A stretch of 63,897 nucleotides of DNA from Candidatus Scalindua sp. (GTDB lineage: Bacteria > Planctomycetota > Brocadiia > Brocadiales > Scalinduaceae), in NCBI GenBank assembly GCA_030748215.1, contig JASMMK010000017.1, forward strand, positions 1-63,897. The letters are read 5' to 3'. This document shows positions 1-9,337 of the stretch, in pieces (the first letter of the stretch is position 1; every line of letters starts with the position of its first letter). The position numbers and the translations under genes were made by a program. The notes beneath the pieces were generated by a model. The model saw only the letters and a program-made list of their open reading frames with translations, was not told where the DNA came from and made no database searches.

Positions 1-790
1 CAAACTGCTCCGGTGGATGATTGCCAAGATAGACATCCCTCCTTGAATGACTTGCATACGGCTGCTCCCCGGAAACGCTCTCTTTCCGGTTAATACCAAC
101 GTGACACGACATACACCTGTCCGACTCGTTAATATCCTCAAGATGTACCTGGTATATCTGCAACGACGGTCTTTTTGATTTCATTTTCTCCATCGACTCC
201 TGATATCCATTCATATCATTAGTAAATGCCTTCAACTCGTCCGCATACATATTTATATCTTGCATGGATTCATCCATGTTTTTTTGTAATCCAGCTCGCT
301 TCTCCTCCAGAAGTTCGACCTCTGCCGTCAACTCATTGCCACGCTCCTCCAGTTCCGCTATCTTCTTTACCGCCTCATCATCCTTATGTTCTCCATACAG
401 GTACTCCTCTTCCAGCATCTTATTCCGCGTAACCATGGCTTCAAACTTTAGAGAGGGCAACTCTTCTTTATCCAGGGCATTCAACTCCCGGAATGCTTTT
501 ATGTATCCCTGCTGAATGGCTGGAGTGTTAAACCTGCCCCACGCTTCCGCAAGTTTTCTTTGAGCCTCTTTATATTTCTCCTGAACATCAGGTTGATTAA
601 ATGCCACCTTTGCCTCACCGTATTCCCCTCTAACCTTCTCTTGCTCTAACTTATAAAACCGGGATTGATACGTTTTCCATGGTCTTTTTCCTACTGCCTC
701 ATTCCATACTGCCCATGCCATCGTCAAGACAAGTATAAAGCTCAGAAACAGATACAAACCTGCGTATGATTTTTCTTCTTCATTTTTCAT
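1..790 (-). CDS. Membrane-anchored coiled-coil c-type cytochrome, 3' end beyond the window
   Basis: The reverse strand is open from an ATG at 790 to the left edge, giving 263 residues of a longer protein. It begins with a short charged head and one hydrophobic segment (about residues 9-28), then a long charged helical region rich in Glu/Lys that looks like a coiled coil (about 40-210), and then a c-type haem site, Cys-Met-Ser-Cys-His, near residue 229. A following Gly-Asn-His-Pro-Pro stretch resembles the spacing seen between haem sites in multihaem cytochromes, so more CxxCH motifs probably lie beyond the edge. The likely role is electron transfer on the outer face of a membrane. In anammox-type genomes such proteins accompany Rieske/cytochrome b complexes, but here the operon at 5.3-10.6 kb is separated by other genes. 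Only one haem motif is visible. Confidence 0.8.
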   Translation of the reverse strand, partial: MKNEEEKSYAGLYLFLSFILVLTMAWAVWNEAVGKRPWKTYQSRFYKLEQEKVRGEYGEAKVAFNQPDVQEKYKEAQRKLAEAWGRFNTPAIQQGYIKAFRELNALDKEELPSLKFEAMVTRNKMLEEEYLYGEHKDDEAVKKIAELEERGNELTAEVELLEEKRAGLQKNMDESMQDINMYADELKAFTNDMNGYQESMEKMKSKRPSLQIYQVHLEDINESDRCMSCHVGINRKESVSGEQPYASHSRRDVYLGNHPPEQF

Positions 791-1238
791 GATGAAATTC
801 CCACTTCAGATAAAGGGAGATTGCGGCAACGTGTTTTTACTTTGGCAACGCAAATATCACACGCTATCGACCACGATTATTTACTTTCAAATATCTCTAC
901 CATCTCAATGTTTAACATAAGACAAAAAATATGTTTTTTCATTGCTATGTCGTCTAGATAAACAGATACTATATAATCAGAAAATCTTTTTTTTGCAACT
1001 ATAATGACAAAAAAATTAAGGCAAAACCACCATGATACTATTTTCTGTAAGTATCTTTAAATACTCAGGATAAAGATATTCGGCACTATTTTGCCTCTCT
1101 ATAATTTACCTTTAAAGACCCTGAAAATAATACGATATAAATAGGTAAAAATAGGTGATCCTTAATGAATCACTTACGGTAATATTAGCTTGTAATAAGA
1201 TTAACCTTAATTTATCATAATTGTTTAATATTCTAAAA
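791..1238. other. Divergent intergenic region
   Basis: This AT-rich stretch separates the leftward cytochrome gene from the rightward radical SAM gene and must hold promoters for both. TATAAT-like hexamers occur near 1003 and 1096, but neither has a clear -35 partner. An imperfect GTGAT/AATCAC inverted repeat lies near 1156-1174. No convincing small gene was found. Confidence 0.4.
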
Positions 1239-2984
1239 ATGAAATCCATACCTCACGTAATTTCCTGGAATCTCACAAAAGCATGCAATTTACTGTGCAC
1301 TCATTGTTATCTTCTGGCAGATAATGTCCAGATGGATACCAACCTGACAAGTACCGCTTCCGGTCAGGACAGCCCTGACTTTAATCAGGTACAATGCGGC
1401 TCCGCAAATGCCGCTGATGAGCTAGACACAGAGAAAGCACTTAAAGTTATAGACGAAATTGCAGAACTAAACCCAAGCCTGATTCTCATCTTAACGGGTG
1501 GCGAACCGCTCTTGCGAGAAGACCTCTTCGATCTGTCTCGTCATGCTGCAGGAAGAGGTATGATGGTCCTTCTTGGCACTAATGCCTGTCTTATTGATGA
1601 CGAAATGGCGAAAAAACTGAAAGACAACGGTTTCTCCGGAATCGGGATAAGCCTGGATTCTGTACATCCTAAAATCCACGATTCAATTCGAGGTGCTAAG
1701 GGTTCTTGGAAAAAGGCAGTCGAGGGGATGAAGGCGTGCAAAAGACAAGGGCTGGAGATACAGATACAGTCCACAGTATTCAAAAAAAATTATGATGAGA
1801 TTCCGGAATTAGTAGCCTTTGCAAACGACATGGGAGCAAGGGTCTTTAATCTTTTCTTCCTCGTCTGCACGGGAAGAGGCCAGGATATCACTGATATCAC
1901 ATCAGAACAGTACGAGGACGCACTGAAGCAGATTTATAAACTTCACGGTCAGTACGAGGGAAGAATGCTCGTTAGTGCAAAGTGTGCTCCTCATTACAGA
2001 AGGATCGCATATGAGATGAATCCGGAATCGGCTTTAGTTAAATATTATTCAGGCGGATGCCCTGCAGGAACTAACTATTGCAGAATAACACCGGAAGGAA
2101 ACGTTACTCCATGTCCTTACATGGACACATCATGTGGAAGTTTACTGGAAAAAAGCTTTGCTGATATCTGGAACAACTCCGATATACTAAACGAATTAAG
2201 GACGGCCGATCTTAAAGGCCGGTGCGGAGAGTGTGAGTTTGAGTCAATGTGCAAGGGTTGCCGTGCCAGGGCGCTGGTTACAACAGGCGATCAAATGGAA
2301 GAGGATTCATGGTGTGATTATGAACCCGGAAAACATGGAGGAAAGAAGTTGGAGTTTAAAGAAGAGAACACATTCGGTTTAGAGAAGAAATTTGAGCTAT
2401 CATGGAGTGAAGACGCAAAGAAAAGACTGGGCAAAGTACCTTCCTTTGGAAAAGGGATGGTAATAAAAAGAGTAGAACAATACGCGAGAGAAAAAGGATA
2501 TTCCGAGATCACACCGGACATCATGAAGGAAGCAAAGGAAAAAATGGCCGGAGATAAAAAAGCAATGTTCCCATTTATGAAACTGCTGAAAAAGAAACCT
2601 GCCAAAAACGGAAAGATCGAGTGGGAAGCAGAAGCTCTGGAGCGAGTAAAAAACGCTCCTGATTTTGTAAGACCCGGAATTTACAAACTGATGGAAATAC
2701 GCGCAAAAGAGAACGGATACAAAATAATAACCTCAGCATTCCTGTCGGAGATAAGGGATGAGTCTATGCAGTTTGCAGCCAGAAGGATGAATAAGCTGGG
2801 ATTTGACAAACTCGATATGGAAGCATTTGATACGGCAAAAGCAAAAACAAAGAACACAAAGAAGAGAGAAGTTATCGACGACATTAAGGACTTTCTAGCA
2901 AAAAGAGATGGGGAAAACACAGAGATCATCAACAAATTCCGAAAATACCTGTCACATGTACCCGATACTAAAGATGAAACTTAA
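1239..2984 (+). CDS. Radical SAM/SPASM protein (AhbC/AhbD/NirJ-like) with two PCP_red-like C-terminal domains
   Basis: The protein has the radical SAM cluster motif CxxxCxxC (C16, C20, C23) in the context ACNLLCTHC, a GGEPLLR motif, and a SPASM region with a Cys-rich end (CGECEFESMCKGCRARA, then WC) that would hold auxiliary 4Fe-4S clusters. This matches the AhbC/AhbD/NirJ group acting on tetrapyrrole side chains in alternative haem or haem d1 synthesis. After about residue 385 come two copies of a module like the PCP_red domain of protochlorophyllide reductase subunit B (W/F-x-DA-LxxVP..., then ITxxxxxEA). An upstream in-frame TTG at 1221 exists; I chose the ATG at 1239, although neither has a strong Shine-Dalgarno site. 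The exact substrate cannot be read from sequence. It would suit the heavy haem c demand of an anammox cell. Confidence 0.85.
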   Translation: MKSIPHVISWNLTKACNLLCTHCYLLADNVQMDTNLTSTASGQDSPDFNQVQCGSANAADELDTEKALKVIDEIAELNPSLILILTGGEPLLREDLFDLSRHAAGRGMMVLLGTNACLIDDEMAKKLKDNGFSGIGISLDSVHPKIHDSIRGAKGSWKKAVEGMKACKRQGLEIQIQSTVFKKNYDEIPELVAFANDMGARVFNLFFLVCTGRGQDITDITSEQYEDALKQIYKLHGQYEGRMLVSAKCAPHYRRIAYEMNPESALVKYYSGGCPAGTNYCRITPEGNVTPCPYMDTSCGSLLEKSFADIWNNSDILNELRTADLKGRCGECEFESMCKGCRARALVTTGDQMEEDSWCDYEPGKHGGKKLEFKEENTFGLEKKFELSWSEDAKKRLGKVPSFGKGMVIKRVEQYAREKGYSEITPDIMKEAKEKMAGDKKAMFPFMKLLKKKPAKNGKIEWEAEALERVKNAPDFVRPGIYKLMEIRAKENGYKIITSAFLSEIRDESMQFAARRMNKLGFDKLDMEAFDTAKAKTKNTKKREVIDDIKDFLAKRDGENTEIINKFRKYLSHVPDTKDET

Positions 2985-3073
2985 CGCCCTACAGGATGAC
3001 TTTTTTATATTAGTATAGGGTGATCACTGCCCACCCTACCACTATTTTCATATTTTCATCTCCTAGCAGAACC

Positions 3074-4623
3074 TTAACTCACTCTTTTCCATTTAGCTAC
3101 CGGTTTAGCTTTACTTCCGGCCTCCACGCCATCAAAGAATTCCTCCTTAATACCACCGTCTTGCTTTAACGTAAGCATTGCAAGACCGTTCATTGCCATG
3201 TTTGTTCCTGGGATTGGAGTATTGGCGATATAGTCTATAATCTTGCCACCAACGCTCAATCCCCAGGGATTCCCAAAGGGGATAGCTGAGTGGCCAACGC
3301 ACCTCACTTTGGTAATACCCTTTGTGGCCTTTGTCACCGCCGATTGTTCACCGTATACCAAACCAAGATGTACGTGTCCCCAATACCAGTAGTCTGGCGT
3401 TAAACCTATGGCTTGTAACTGGGACAACAAGGGGTAGAGCAGTTCACCCGTATCTTCGTCGGTAATGGTCTTCCCATCGGTGGACATGCCAGTTTGATGA
3501 CTAAACAAAATAATCTGCTTACCGGCGTACTGCTTAGCAATGTTCGACAGGAATTCTAACTGAGGATCACCGGGAATAGTTTTTCTGTTCCTATTCCACC
3601 CTGCATGTATAGGGTGCTGGTATCGTTATAAGCAGCATCTAATCCCACCAATACCCAGGGGTCAAATTCCAGGGCGAAATAGCTGAAGCCCTTTTGAACA
3701 CTGAAGGGAGATGACCTGGGGTCTCTTCTATTAAGAGCAATATTAAAATAGCCTTGGGCACCCCCATACATTTCGTGGTTGGAGTTTAAGGTGAAACTTT
3801 TACCGGAAAATTTGTTGGGCCAAAGATCCAGAAAGTTATAAGCTTCTTCACCCGGCGGATAACGTAATTCCGTTCCGGCATAATAAACGTCTCCCAGGTG
3901 AATAACATAATCCGGCTTGAGATTTTCCACCGCCTGCATGACCCACGTTGCCGGATCATAGCCCGAAGCGGATTCATACTTACCAGTGCCCCAATCGCCT
4001 ATTATGGCAATATTGATACTTTGTAAACCGCTTCCGATAGTGCTATTAAAAGGAGCGGTCGGTTTAGGTGGAGTAAAACGGGCCACATCCGTCGGAAATA
4101 CCAGATTGAACAAATACCAGACTGGGGCGTACAACCAGTCCTTATCCAGGTCCTCATACTTACCGTCTCCTACGATGGTGCCATCACCTGCAATAATATC
4201 ATGCTCACCCATATTTTTTTCCAGGTAGATCCACTGTTCCCTGGTTATCTGCGGGTCAAGTAAAATTCCAAGCAAACGAAGTAATGATTCGAGAGTACTC
4301 TCATATTTGCCAAAAACCCTTTTTAGCACTTCCTGTAAATATTTAACGAGAGGGTCGCTTGACCCTGTGTCTTTTGCATGTTTAAATAGGTATGGTAGCC
4401 AGCCGAATTCCGCCCTTCCTGATTCTGGAACTTTTACCGTTGGGGGAAGATGCTGCGATTTTTCTATGGCAATGATCAGACGTTTTTCGCTGTCATGCAA
4501 ATAGTCGACAAGTGCAATGATTTTATTTGAAAATTCACCGGTATCAAAAGAGGGACCTATCTCGCCCTGAATCTTATCCAATTCACTGCGTACTGATTTT
4601 TCCATTTCTTCCGTTAGTTCCAT
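3074..4623 (-). CDS. Calcineurin-like metallophosphoesterase, frameshifted at about 3580-3584
   Basis: Two reverse-strand frames together give one protein of about 516 residues. The first (to a stop at 3556) carries the metal-binding motifs GDWG, GDVYYAG and SNHE; the second, re-entered near 3580, carries the SHQ and GHVH motifs needed to complete the active site. Adding one base to the run of five T (plus strand 3580-3584) joins them without loss. I use the ATG at 4623 because GGAG sits six bases upstream; an in-frame ATG at 4653 lacks this. The first 200 residues are an unassigned helical domain. Substrate unknown; phosphomonoester or phosphodiester hydrolysis with two divalent metals is the family reaction. 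The break is either a sequence error or a recent inactivation. Confidence 0.75.
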
Positions 4624-5138
4624 TTTCTTCTCCTCTAATGAATTATCCAGCAATAAAACAAGATAATAAGTAATTGCGAAGACATGAAATTTCCTTCTTC
4701 TTTTCTTGCATGTTTTCTTGCTTCCGGAAACTTGTACATGGCAAAACCTCCTAATATATGTAGGATGTTAGTGAGTAGAAATGACAAGTTTTATGCCAAT
4801 TAGACATGAGAATTGTTATTGATTTTGCGATTAAGTATTTTGATGTCTTAAGACATTAACTGACACTAACTTATTTAAATTACAAAAAACATTTTTATTG
4901 TGTTTGTAGATGATACACGAAAGTGCCTTTATATTAATAGTGTGACATTGCACAAATGTGTAACGAGCAATAGTGTGCCATGGCATAAATGAGAGGCTTC
5001 TTTTTCTCTATGAAGAGAATTTATAAAGTAAAGCCCTCTGATGCTGACATGATAATTTTAGTGGTGTAATTAATATTGAGAAATTATAGTTCTTCTTAAT
5101 TCTACCATTTTGTCTCATTAGTACATTATGGGAAGCTG
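4624..5138. other. AT-rich intergenic region
   Basis: The stretch upstream of the metallophosphoesterase has no credible gene. It contains a short repeat of the phrase gtgtgacattgcaca / gtgccatggcataaa near 4940-4990 and a T/A-rich tract. It leads into a decayed gene fragment. Confidence 0.4.
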
Positions 5139-5335
5139 AGCAAAATACGTGCAAAAAAAAAGGAACGCAAAGTAATAACCTCAGCGTTTCTGTCGGAGAT
5201 ACGGAATGAGTTTATACAGTTTACATCCGGAAGGATGGACAAACAGGGATTTGACAAACTAGACATGGAAGCGTTTGATACAGCAAAGAAGAAAGAAGTG
5301 TGGGGAAAACAAAGAAGTTCTATTGATAACACCAT
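5139..5335 (+). pseudogene. Decayed duplicate of the 3' end of the radical SAM gene
   Basis: The plus strand here encodes residues closely similar to the last PCP_red-like module of the radical SAM protein at 1239-2984: ITSAFLSEIR..E, QGFDKLDMEAFDTAK and flanking bases match the region at about 2695-2900 at roughly 80-85 percent by eye. It has no start codon in context, no radical SAM part, and the reading frame runs on without the parent's ending. It therefore looks like a partial tandem duplication left 2.4 kb downstream, with the metallophosphoesterase between. Confidence 0.75.
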
Positions 5336-5339
5336 GCTC

Positions 5340-6167
5340 TTATATATTAAACCATGGTGTAACCCATATATATTTGAGGTGAAATACTAATTTCAATAAC
5401 ATCTTGATCGGCAATCCCATCATGGACAGGAACAAGAATGCTACCAGTGAATATCTTGCCATTCCTAATTTCTCAAGTGTCCGGTTCCCTGTCACTTTCA
5501 GAAAAAGATATGGTATCACCATGCCTAGAAAGAAATAGACAGTGATAACCCCCCCACCAAGAACAGAACCCAGCAGGGACTTTGAATCAATACCTATAAA
5601 CTGTGTCAGGTCATAGTTTGTGTCAGCTACTATCCTGTGCGCATCCCACTCCTGCCACGGCCAGAACCACAACCAGCCGGGCCCACGCATAAATACTCCT
5701 ACTATTATCAATAGAATCCAGAGAATGTGAAACCCGAAGCAGAAAGTCAGTATCGCAAACCATCTCTCCTTAAAAGTGTAATATCCGTTACCTTTCGGAT
5801 TTACATCAACATAAGGCATTGCCATTAGTCCCATTACGATTAATGAAGGGAAGACCACTCCGGCTATCCATGGGTCAAAATATACAAGCATCTCCTGCAG
5901 CCCCAGGAAGTACCATGGTGCCTTTGCGGGATTAGGCGTCACACTGGGATCTGAAGGGTCCTCTAGTGGCGCGTTAAGCGCAATTGACCATACCAGCAAG
6001 ATTATTGTTACGATTATGGCAGCAAGAAACTCCTTCCTCACCAGATACGGCCAGGTTGCAAGTTCATCCTCAGACACATGTGAATCCTTCTCCTTGGCCA
6101 GTGAGTCTCCCTTAACAAATGCCAACGCACGATATCTTTTCTGTTCAGTATCCTTCTTCTCTGACAC
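5340..6167 (-). CDS. Cytochrome b C-terminal domain protein (subunit IV/QcrC-like)
   Basis: 275 residues with a charged N-terminal tail of about 45 residues followed by roughly five to six membrane segments. The Qo-site region reads NPAKAPWYFLGLQEML, the form found in subunit IV of bacterial split cytochrome b complexes in place of the mitochondrial PEWY. Together with the b6-like protein at 8317-9141 it makes up a complete cytochrome b in two chains. It is the last gene of the leftward operon. The family role is quinol oxidation at the Qo site in a Rieske/cytochrome b complex. Confidence 0.9.
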   Translation of the reverse strand: MSEKKDTEQKRYRALAFVKGDSLAKEKDSHVSEDELATWPYLVRKEFLAAIIVTIILLVWSIALNAPLEDPSDPSVTPNPAKAPWYFLGLQEMLVYFDPWIAGVVFPSLIVMGLMAMPYVDVNPKGNGYYTFKERWFAILTFCFGFHILWILLIIVGVFMRGPGWLWFWPWQEWDAHRIVADTNYDLTQFIGIDSKSLLGSVLGGGVITVYFFLGMVIPYLFLKVTGNRTLEKLGMARYSLVAFLFLSMMGLPIKMLLKLVFHLKYIWVTPWFNI

Positions 6168-6242
6168 TTATATTTTCCTTAGTAAGATTAAAGAATATTC
6201 GTTGCCACCCACACGATAATACTAATTTATTATTACTACCTC

Positions 6243-7955
6243 TTACACTGCAGCTTCTGTATAAGAAAACCTCTGCATTTTTATTGCATCTACCGGACAT
6301 CTCTTTACGCAAAGACCGCACCTGATACACTGCTCCTCATCTATAGCCATAACAGCATCCCAGTCATCCGGCATTGATCCGCCAGGCATATCATCTGTCT
6401 CTACCTTGTCCCGGGAAATCATTGCGATACAATTGCAAGGACAAACATCTATACAGCCTCCACAAAGCACACATTTTTCATCTATGAATATGTTATAGTG
6501 GCAGAGCAGACATCTGTCCGCTTCTTTGGAAGCGCTCTCTTGTGAAAAACCAAGTTCGACCTCCTTGTCAATGTCCCACCTTGCCCCCATCGGTACAGCA
6601 TCCTGTTTTTGACGCGGTATTTTTTCATATCCGAGGTCGTTTCTCGCCGGCTCTTGATCACTGAAAAAATACTCATACTTTCTCTCATTATTGCCACTAA
6701 GATATTTATCTATTGCCCTGGCAGCTTTTCTACCATCACCAATCACTTCAATCGCATTCCTTGGTCCGGTTATGAAGTCTCCTCCGGCAAAGACGCCCTT
6801 CCTGCTAGTAGTAAAACTTTCAGCATCAACTTTAACATTGCCCCACTTTGTAAATTTTACACCTGATTTTCCAGCTATAAACCCTGCATCCGGCGCCTGG
6901 CCTATTGCTGCAATAACCATATCTACAGGTAATGTAAATTCACTACCGGGAACAGGTTCCGGCCTTCTTCTTCCACTCGCATCTGGTTCTCCCAGTCTGT
7001 TCTTAATACATTCCAAAGCCGTTACTTTCGATTTTTTATCTCCGGATATTTTTATAGGTGTTGTCAGGTATAGTATTTTTATTGCCTCTTCTTCTGCCAG
7101 GCTTACTTCAAGCTCACCGGCAGGCATCTCTTTCAAAGTTCTTCTGTATATTATAAAAACCTCTTTGGCGCCTAATCTCAGGGACGACCTCGCACAATCA
7201 ATTGCCGTAAATCCCCCTCCCACCACAGCAACCCTCGATGGAACTTTTTTCTGCTTCCCAAGATTAATATCTTTCATGTACGTGATACCGTGTACAACAC
7301 CTTTCAGATCTTCTCCCGGTATCTCCAGTGCCATTGATTTATGTGCACCTGCGGCTATGTATACAGCATCATATTTTTCGACTAATTTATCAAACTTCTC
7401 AAGAGTATTTATAGGACTCTTCAATTTGAGCTTTATGCCAAGTTTTTCAACCCAGTCAACGGCGCCCTCTATTTTATTCCACGGTAACCGGTAAGGAGGA
7501 ATACCTACACTTAACATGCCCCCGGCCATCGGAAGCGCCTCAAAGATTGTAACATCATGCCCCATAACAGCCAAATCATTACCTGCAGCAAGCCCTGAAG
7601 GTCCGGCTCCTATTATGGCAACCTTCTTTTTCTTCACATTTTTTATTGCAACTGAACGTCTCTTTGGATACTCTTTTTTTGCAAAATCTGCAGCAACTCT
7701 TTTAAGCGAGCAGATTGACACTGGCTCATCAATCTTACCCCTGCGGCAAGCGCTCTCGCATGGATGCGTACATACCCTGCCAAGAATATGTGGAAACAGG
7801 TTCGCCATATAGTTCAAACCCAATGCACTATCGTAATCCCCTTCCTGAATCCGCTCAACATAACTGGACGCGGGAGTATTAACAGGACAAGCATATTGGC
7901 AACTTATATTCTCTCTGAACCAATTTTCATCAGCCTGGACGACCTTATAATCCAC
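6243..7955 (-). CDS. GltD/NfnB-like FAD-dependent NAD(P)H oxidoreductase with 4Fe-4S ferredoxin domain
   Basis: 570 residues. An N-terminal Cys-rich Fer4_20-type domain (ISCQYACPVNTP, RVCTHPCESACRRG) is followed by an FAD Rossmann motif GAGPSGLAAGND near residue 115, an NAD(P) Rossmann motif VVGGGFTAIDCARS near 245, a GEL..AIGQAPD...GGDF second FAD segment, and at the C terminus two 4Fe-4S motifs, CVLCGGCIDVCP and CIRCGLCVKRCP. The start is GTG at 7955, with GAGG nine bases upstream. It sits between the two halves of cytochrome b, so it is very likely a cytoplasmic-side subunit of that complex, linking the quinone pool or haems to NAD(P)(H). Free-standing glutamate synthase small subunits lack this ferredoxin tail and this context. 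Confidence 0.9.
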   Translation of the reverse strand: MDYKVVQADENWFRENISCQYACPVNTPASSYVERIQEGDYDSALGLNYMANLFPHILGRVCTHPCESACRRGKIDEPVSICSLKRVAADFAKKEYPKRRSVAIKNVKKKKVAIIGAGPSGLAAGNDLAVMGHDVTIFEALPMAGGMLSVGIPPYRLPWNKIEGAVDWVEKLGIKLKLKSPINTLEKFDKLVEKYDAVYIAAGAHKSMALEIPGEDLKGVVHGITYMKDINLGKQKKVPSRVAVVGGGFTAIDCARSSLRLGAKEVFIIYRRTLKEMPAGELEVSLAEEEAIKILYLTTPIKISGDKKSKVTALECIKNRLGEPDASGRRRPEPVPGSEFTLPVDMVIAAIGQAPDAGFIAGKSGVKFTKWGNVKVDAESFTTSRKGVFAGGDFITGPRNAIEVIGDGRKAARAIDKYLSGNNERKYEYFFSDQEPARNDLGYEKIPRQKQDAVPMGARWDIDKEVELGFSQESASKEADRCLLCHYNIFIDEKCVLCGGCIDVCPCNCIAMISRDKVETDDMPGGSMPDDWDAVMAIDEEQCIRCGLCVKRCPVDAIKMQRFSYTEAAV

Positions 7956-7991
7956 TTGATCATTCCTCTATGTACTATGTACAAAAAATAA

Positions 7992-8132
7992 CTATTTTTT
8001 CTCTTCTTTACTTCGACGGTCATGTTCAAATGCCTGACTGAATGCCAGCCACGTAAAAAAAACCAGCAGGATCATCAAACCAACTATCGGAATATTGTCA
8101 GGTTTACTTATTATGTGCCAAAGGTTTTCCAA
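7992..8132 (-). CDS. 46-residue single-span membrane protein of the bc complex operon
   Basis: Too short for routine gene calling. It starts with TTG at 8132 behind AAGGAG seven bases upstream and ends with TAG at 7992. The protein has a short N-terminal amphipathic part (LWHIISKPDN), one membrane span (IPIVGLMILLVFFTWLAF) and a basic/acidic soluble tail (EHDRRSKEEKK). Position between cytochrome b6-like and flavoprotein genes, a strong ribosome site and a clear membrane span suggest a small structural subunit, like the single-span subunits of other cytochrome bc/b6f complexes. No sequence family is claimed. Confidence 0.75.
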   Translation of the reverse strand: MENLWHIISKPDNIPIVGLMILLVFFTWLAFSQAFEHDRRSKEEKK

Positions 8133-8209
8133 TTTTTTTCTCCTTCTCTATTACTGCTCTACAAAATTCTTCTTTTCCAGAAAGTTTCTTTGAGGTTCAT
8201 CAAAAGATA

Positions 8210-8316
8210 AAAGTGCCTGATGTTCAAAGAATCAATGGTGGATTCACTTCGCTTAATCCACCCTACAAGTCCTTTAGGCATTTTAGCTCACTTTAGGCAC
8301 TTCAAATTTGATTACT
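8210..8316. repeat. Intergenic repeat words with an inverted repeat (8237-8244 / 8255-8262)
   Basis: The gap between the small membrane gene and cytochrome b contains GGTGGATT ... AATCCACC, a perfect 8-base inverted repeat around a 10-base loop, followed by ccctac, a type of intergenic palindrome seen in many environmental genomes. Next comes tttaggcattttagctcac..., a phrase that recurs in similar form at about 31525-31558. It may fold in the operon transcript. Confidence 0.55.
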
Positions 8317-9141
8317 TTACAGCTTACCAGAAATCCCTCCGTCCTTACGGATTCTCCAGAAATGTACTATTAAGAATATGCTGACTATCAACGGCAAACC
8401 GATACAATGCCATATGTACGCCCTTAAAAGAGCATTTCCACCAACCATAGATCCACCTAACAACGCAAACCTTATGTCGTTATAAGCGGTCATACCAAGT
8501 AACTCACCAAAAGGACCTTCATGCCCCATAACAGGTGTTGACCTTGCCATATTGGTACCTACTGTTACAGCCCAGAAGCCTAATTGGTCCCACGGAAGCA
8601 GGTATCCGGTAAAACTCAAAAGCAGTGTGAAGACCAGGAGGACAACTCCTATCACCCAATTAAATTCTCTTGGAGGTTTATAGGAGCCAGTCATAAATAC
8701 CCTGAACATATGAAACCATACCGTTATTACCATTAAATGTGCACCCCACCTGTGGAGGTTTCTCAGGAGTAGACCAAAAGGGACGTGGTTCTCTAATCCT
8801 TTCATATCCCAGTATGCGTCTCTTACATTTGGGTGATAGTAAAACATCAGAGCAACACCGGTTATCGTTAAAATCAGGAATGTAAAGAAGGTTATGCCGC
8901 CCATGCACCATGTAAACTTGAACATTGGAGCATGCCTTTTCACCTTGGCAGGATGGAGATGGAGAAATACATTACTGATTATGGTCTGCATCCTTGTCTT
9001 TGGAGTGTCAACAAGGCTATGACGGAAAAAGGAACGCCAAATTTGCGAATTCTTTATGGTATGTACAACCGCACCGGGAACACCTTTTGTCTTTATTAAT
9101 TCCCGTATATCCAGTTTGTCTTTTTCATCTTTATCGCTCAA
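8317..9141 (-). CDS. Cytochrome b6-type N-terminal subunit with conserved haem ci cysteine
   Basis: 274 residues, four membrane spans after a 60-residue soluble N-terminal part. Haem ligands are H130 and H144 in the second span and H235 and H250 in the fourth; the second pair is 15 apart, as in cytochrome b6 rather than mitochondrial cytochrome b. C79 in CMGGIT lines up with Cys35 of cytochrome b6 (CLGGIT), 51 residues before the first His in both, the residue that binds haem ci covalently. GYLLPWDQ and the [10 protein letters not shown] terminus also match b6. The start is TTG with GGGGG six bases upstream. It is the quinol-oxidising core with the subunit IV-like gene at 5340-6167. Confidence 0.93.
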   Translation of the reverse strand: MSDKDEKDKLDIRELIKTKGVPGAVVHTIKNSQIWRSFFRHSLVDTPKTRMQTIISNVFLHLHPAKVKRHAPMFKFTWCMGGITFFTFLILTITGVALMFYYHPNVRDAYWDMKGLENHVPFGLLLRNLHRWGAHLMVITVWFHMFRVFMTGSYKPPREFNWVIGVVLLVFTLLLSFTGYLLPWDQLGFWAVTVGTNMARSTPVMGHEGPFGELLGMTAYNDIRFALLGGSMVGGNALLRAYIWHCIGLPLIVSIFLIVHFWRIRKDGGISGKL

Positions 9142-9337
9142 CCACAGCCCCCTGTATCAGAAAAAAAGGACAGACTCCACCAGTCATGTTAGAAATCTTG
9201 CCTTGCATCAGTAGATGCTCGCTCGGGAGAACACCGGATAATGCATTATACCATCAATGAAAAATGAGCGGTATAGCCTGAAACAGCAAACTCTATCTTT
9301 CGCTACCAGAAATATACACCCAACAACTCTAAAACAA

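Noticed and set aside
3570-3600. Programmed -1 frameshift in the metallophosphoesterase (GAAAAAC)
   Set aside because: The run is not a proper X-XXY-YYZ slippery site in the incoming frame, and similar one-base losses occur in many unrelated genes here.
6691-7494. A 267-codon open frame on the plus strand inside the flavoprotein gene
   Set aside because: It lies wholly antisense to a well-supported gene, has low-complexity Ser/Pro-rich translation and no ribosome site.
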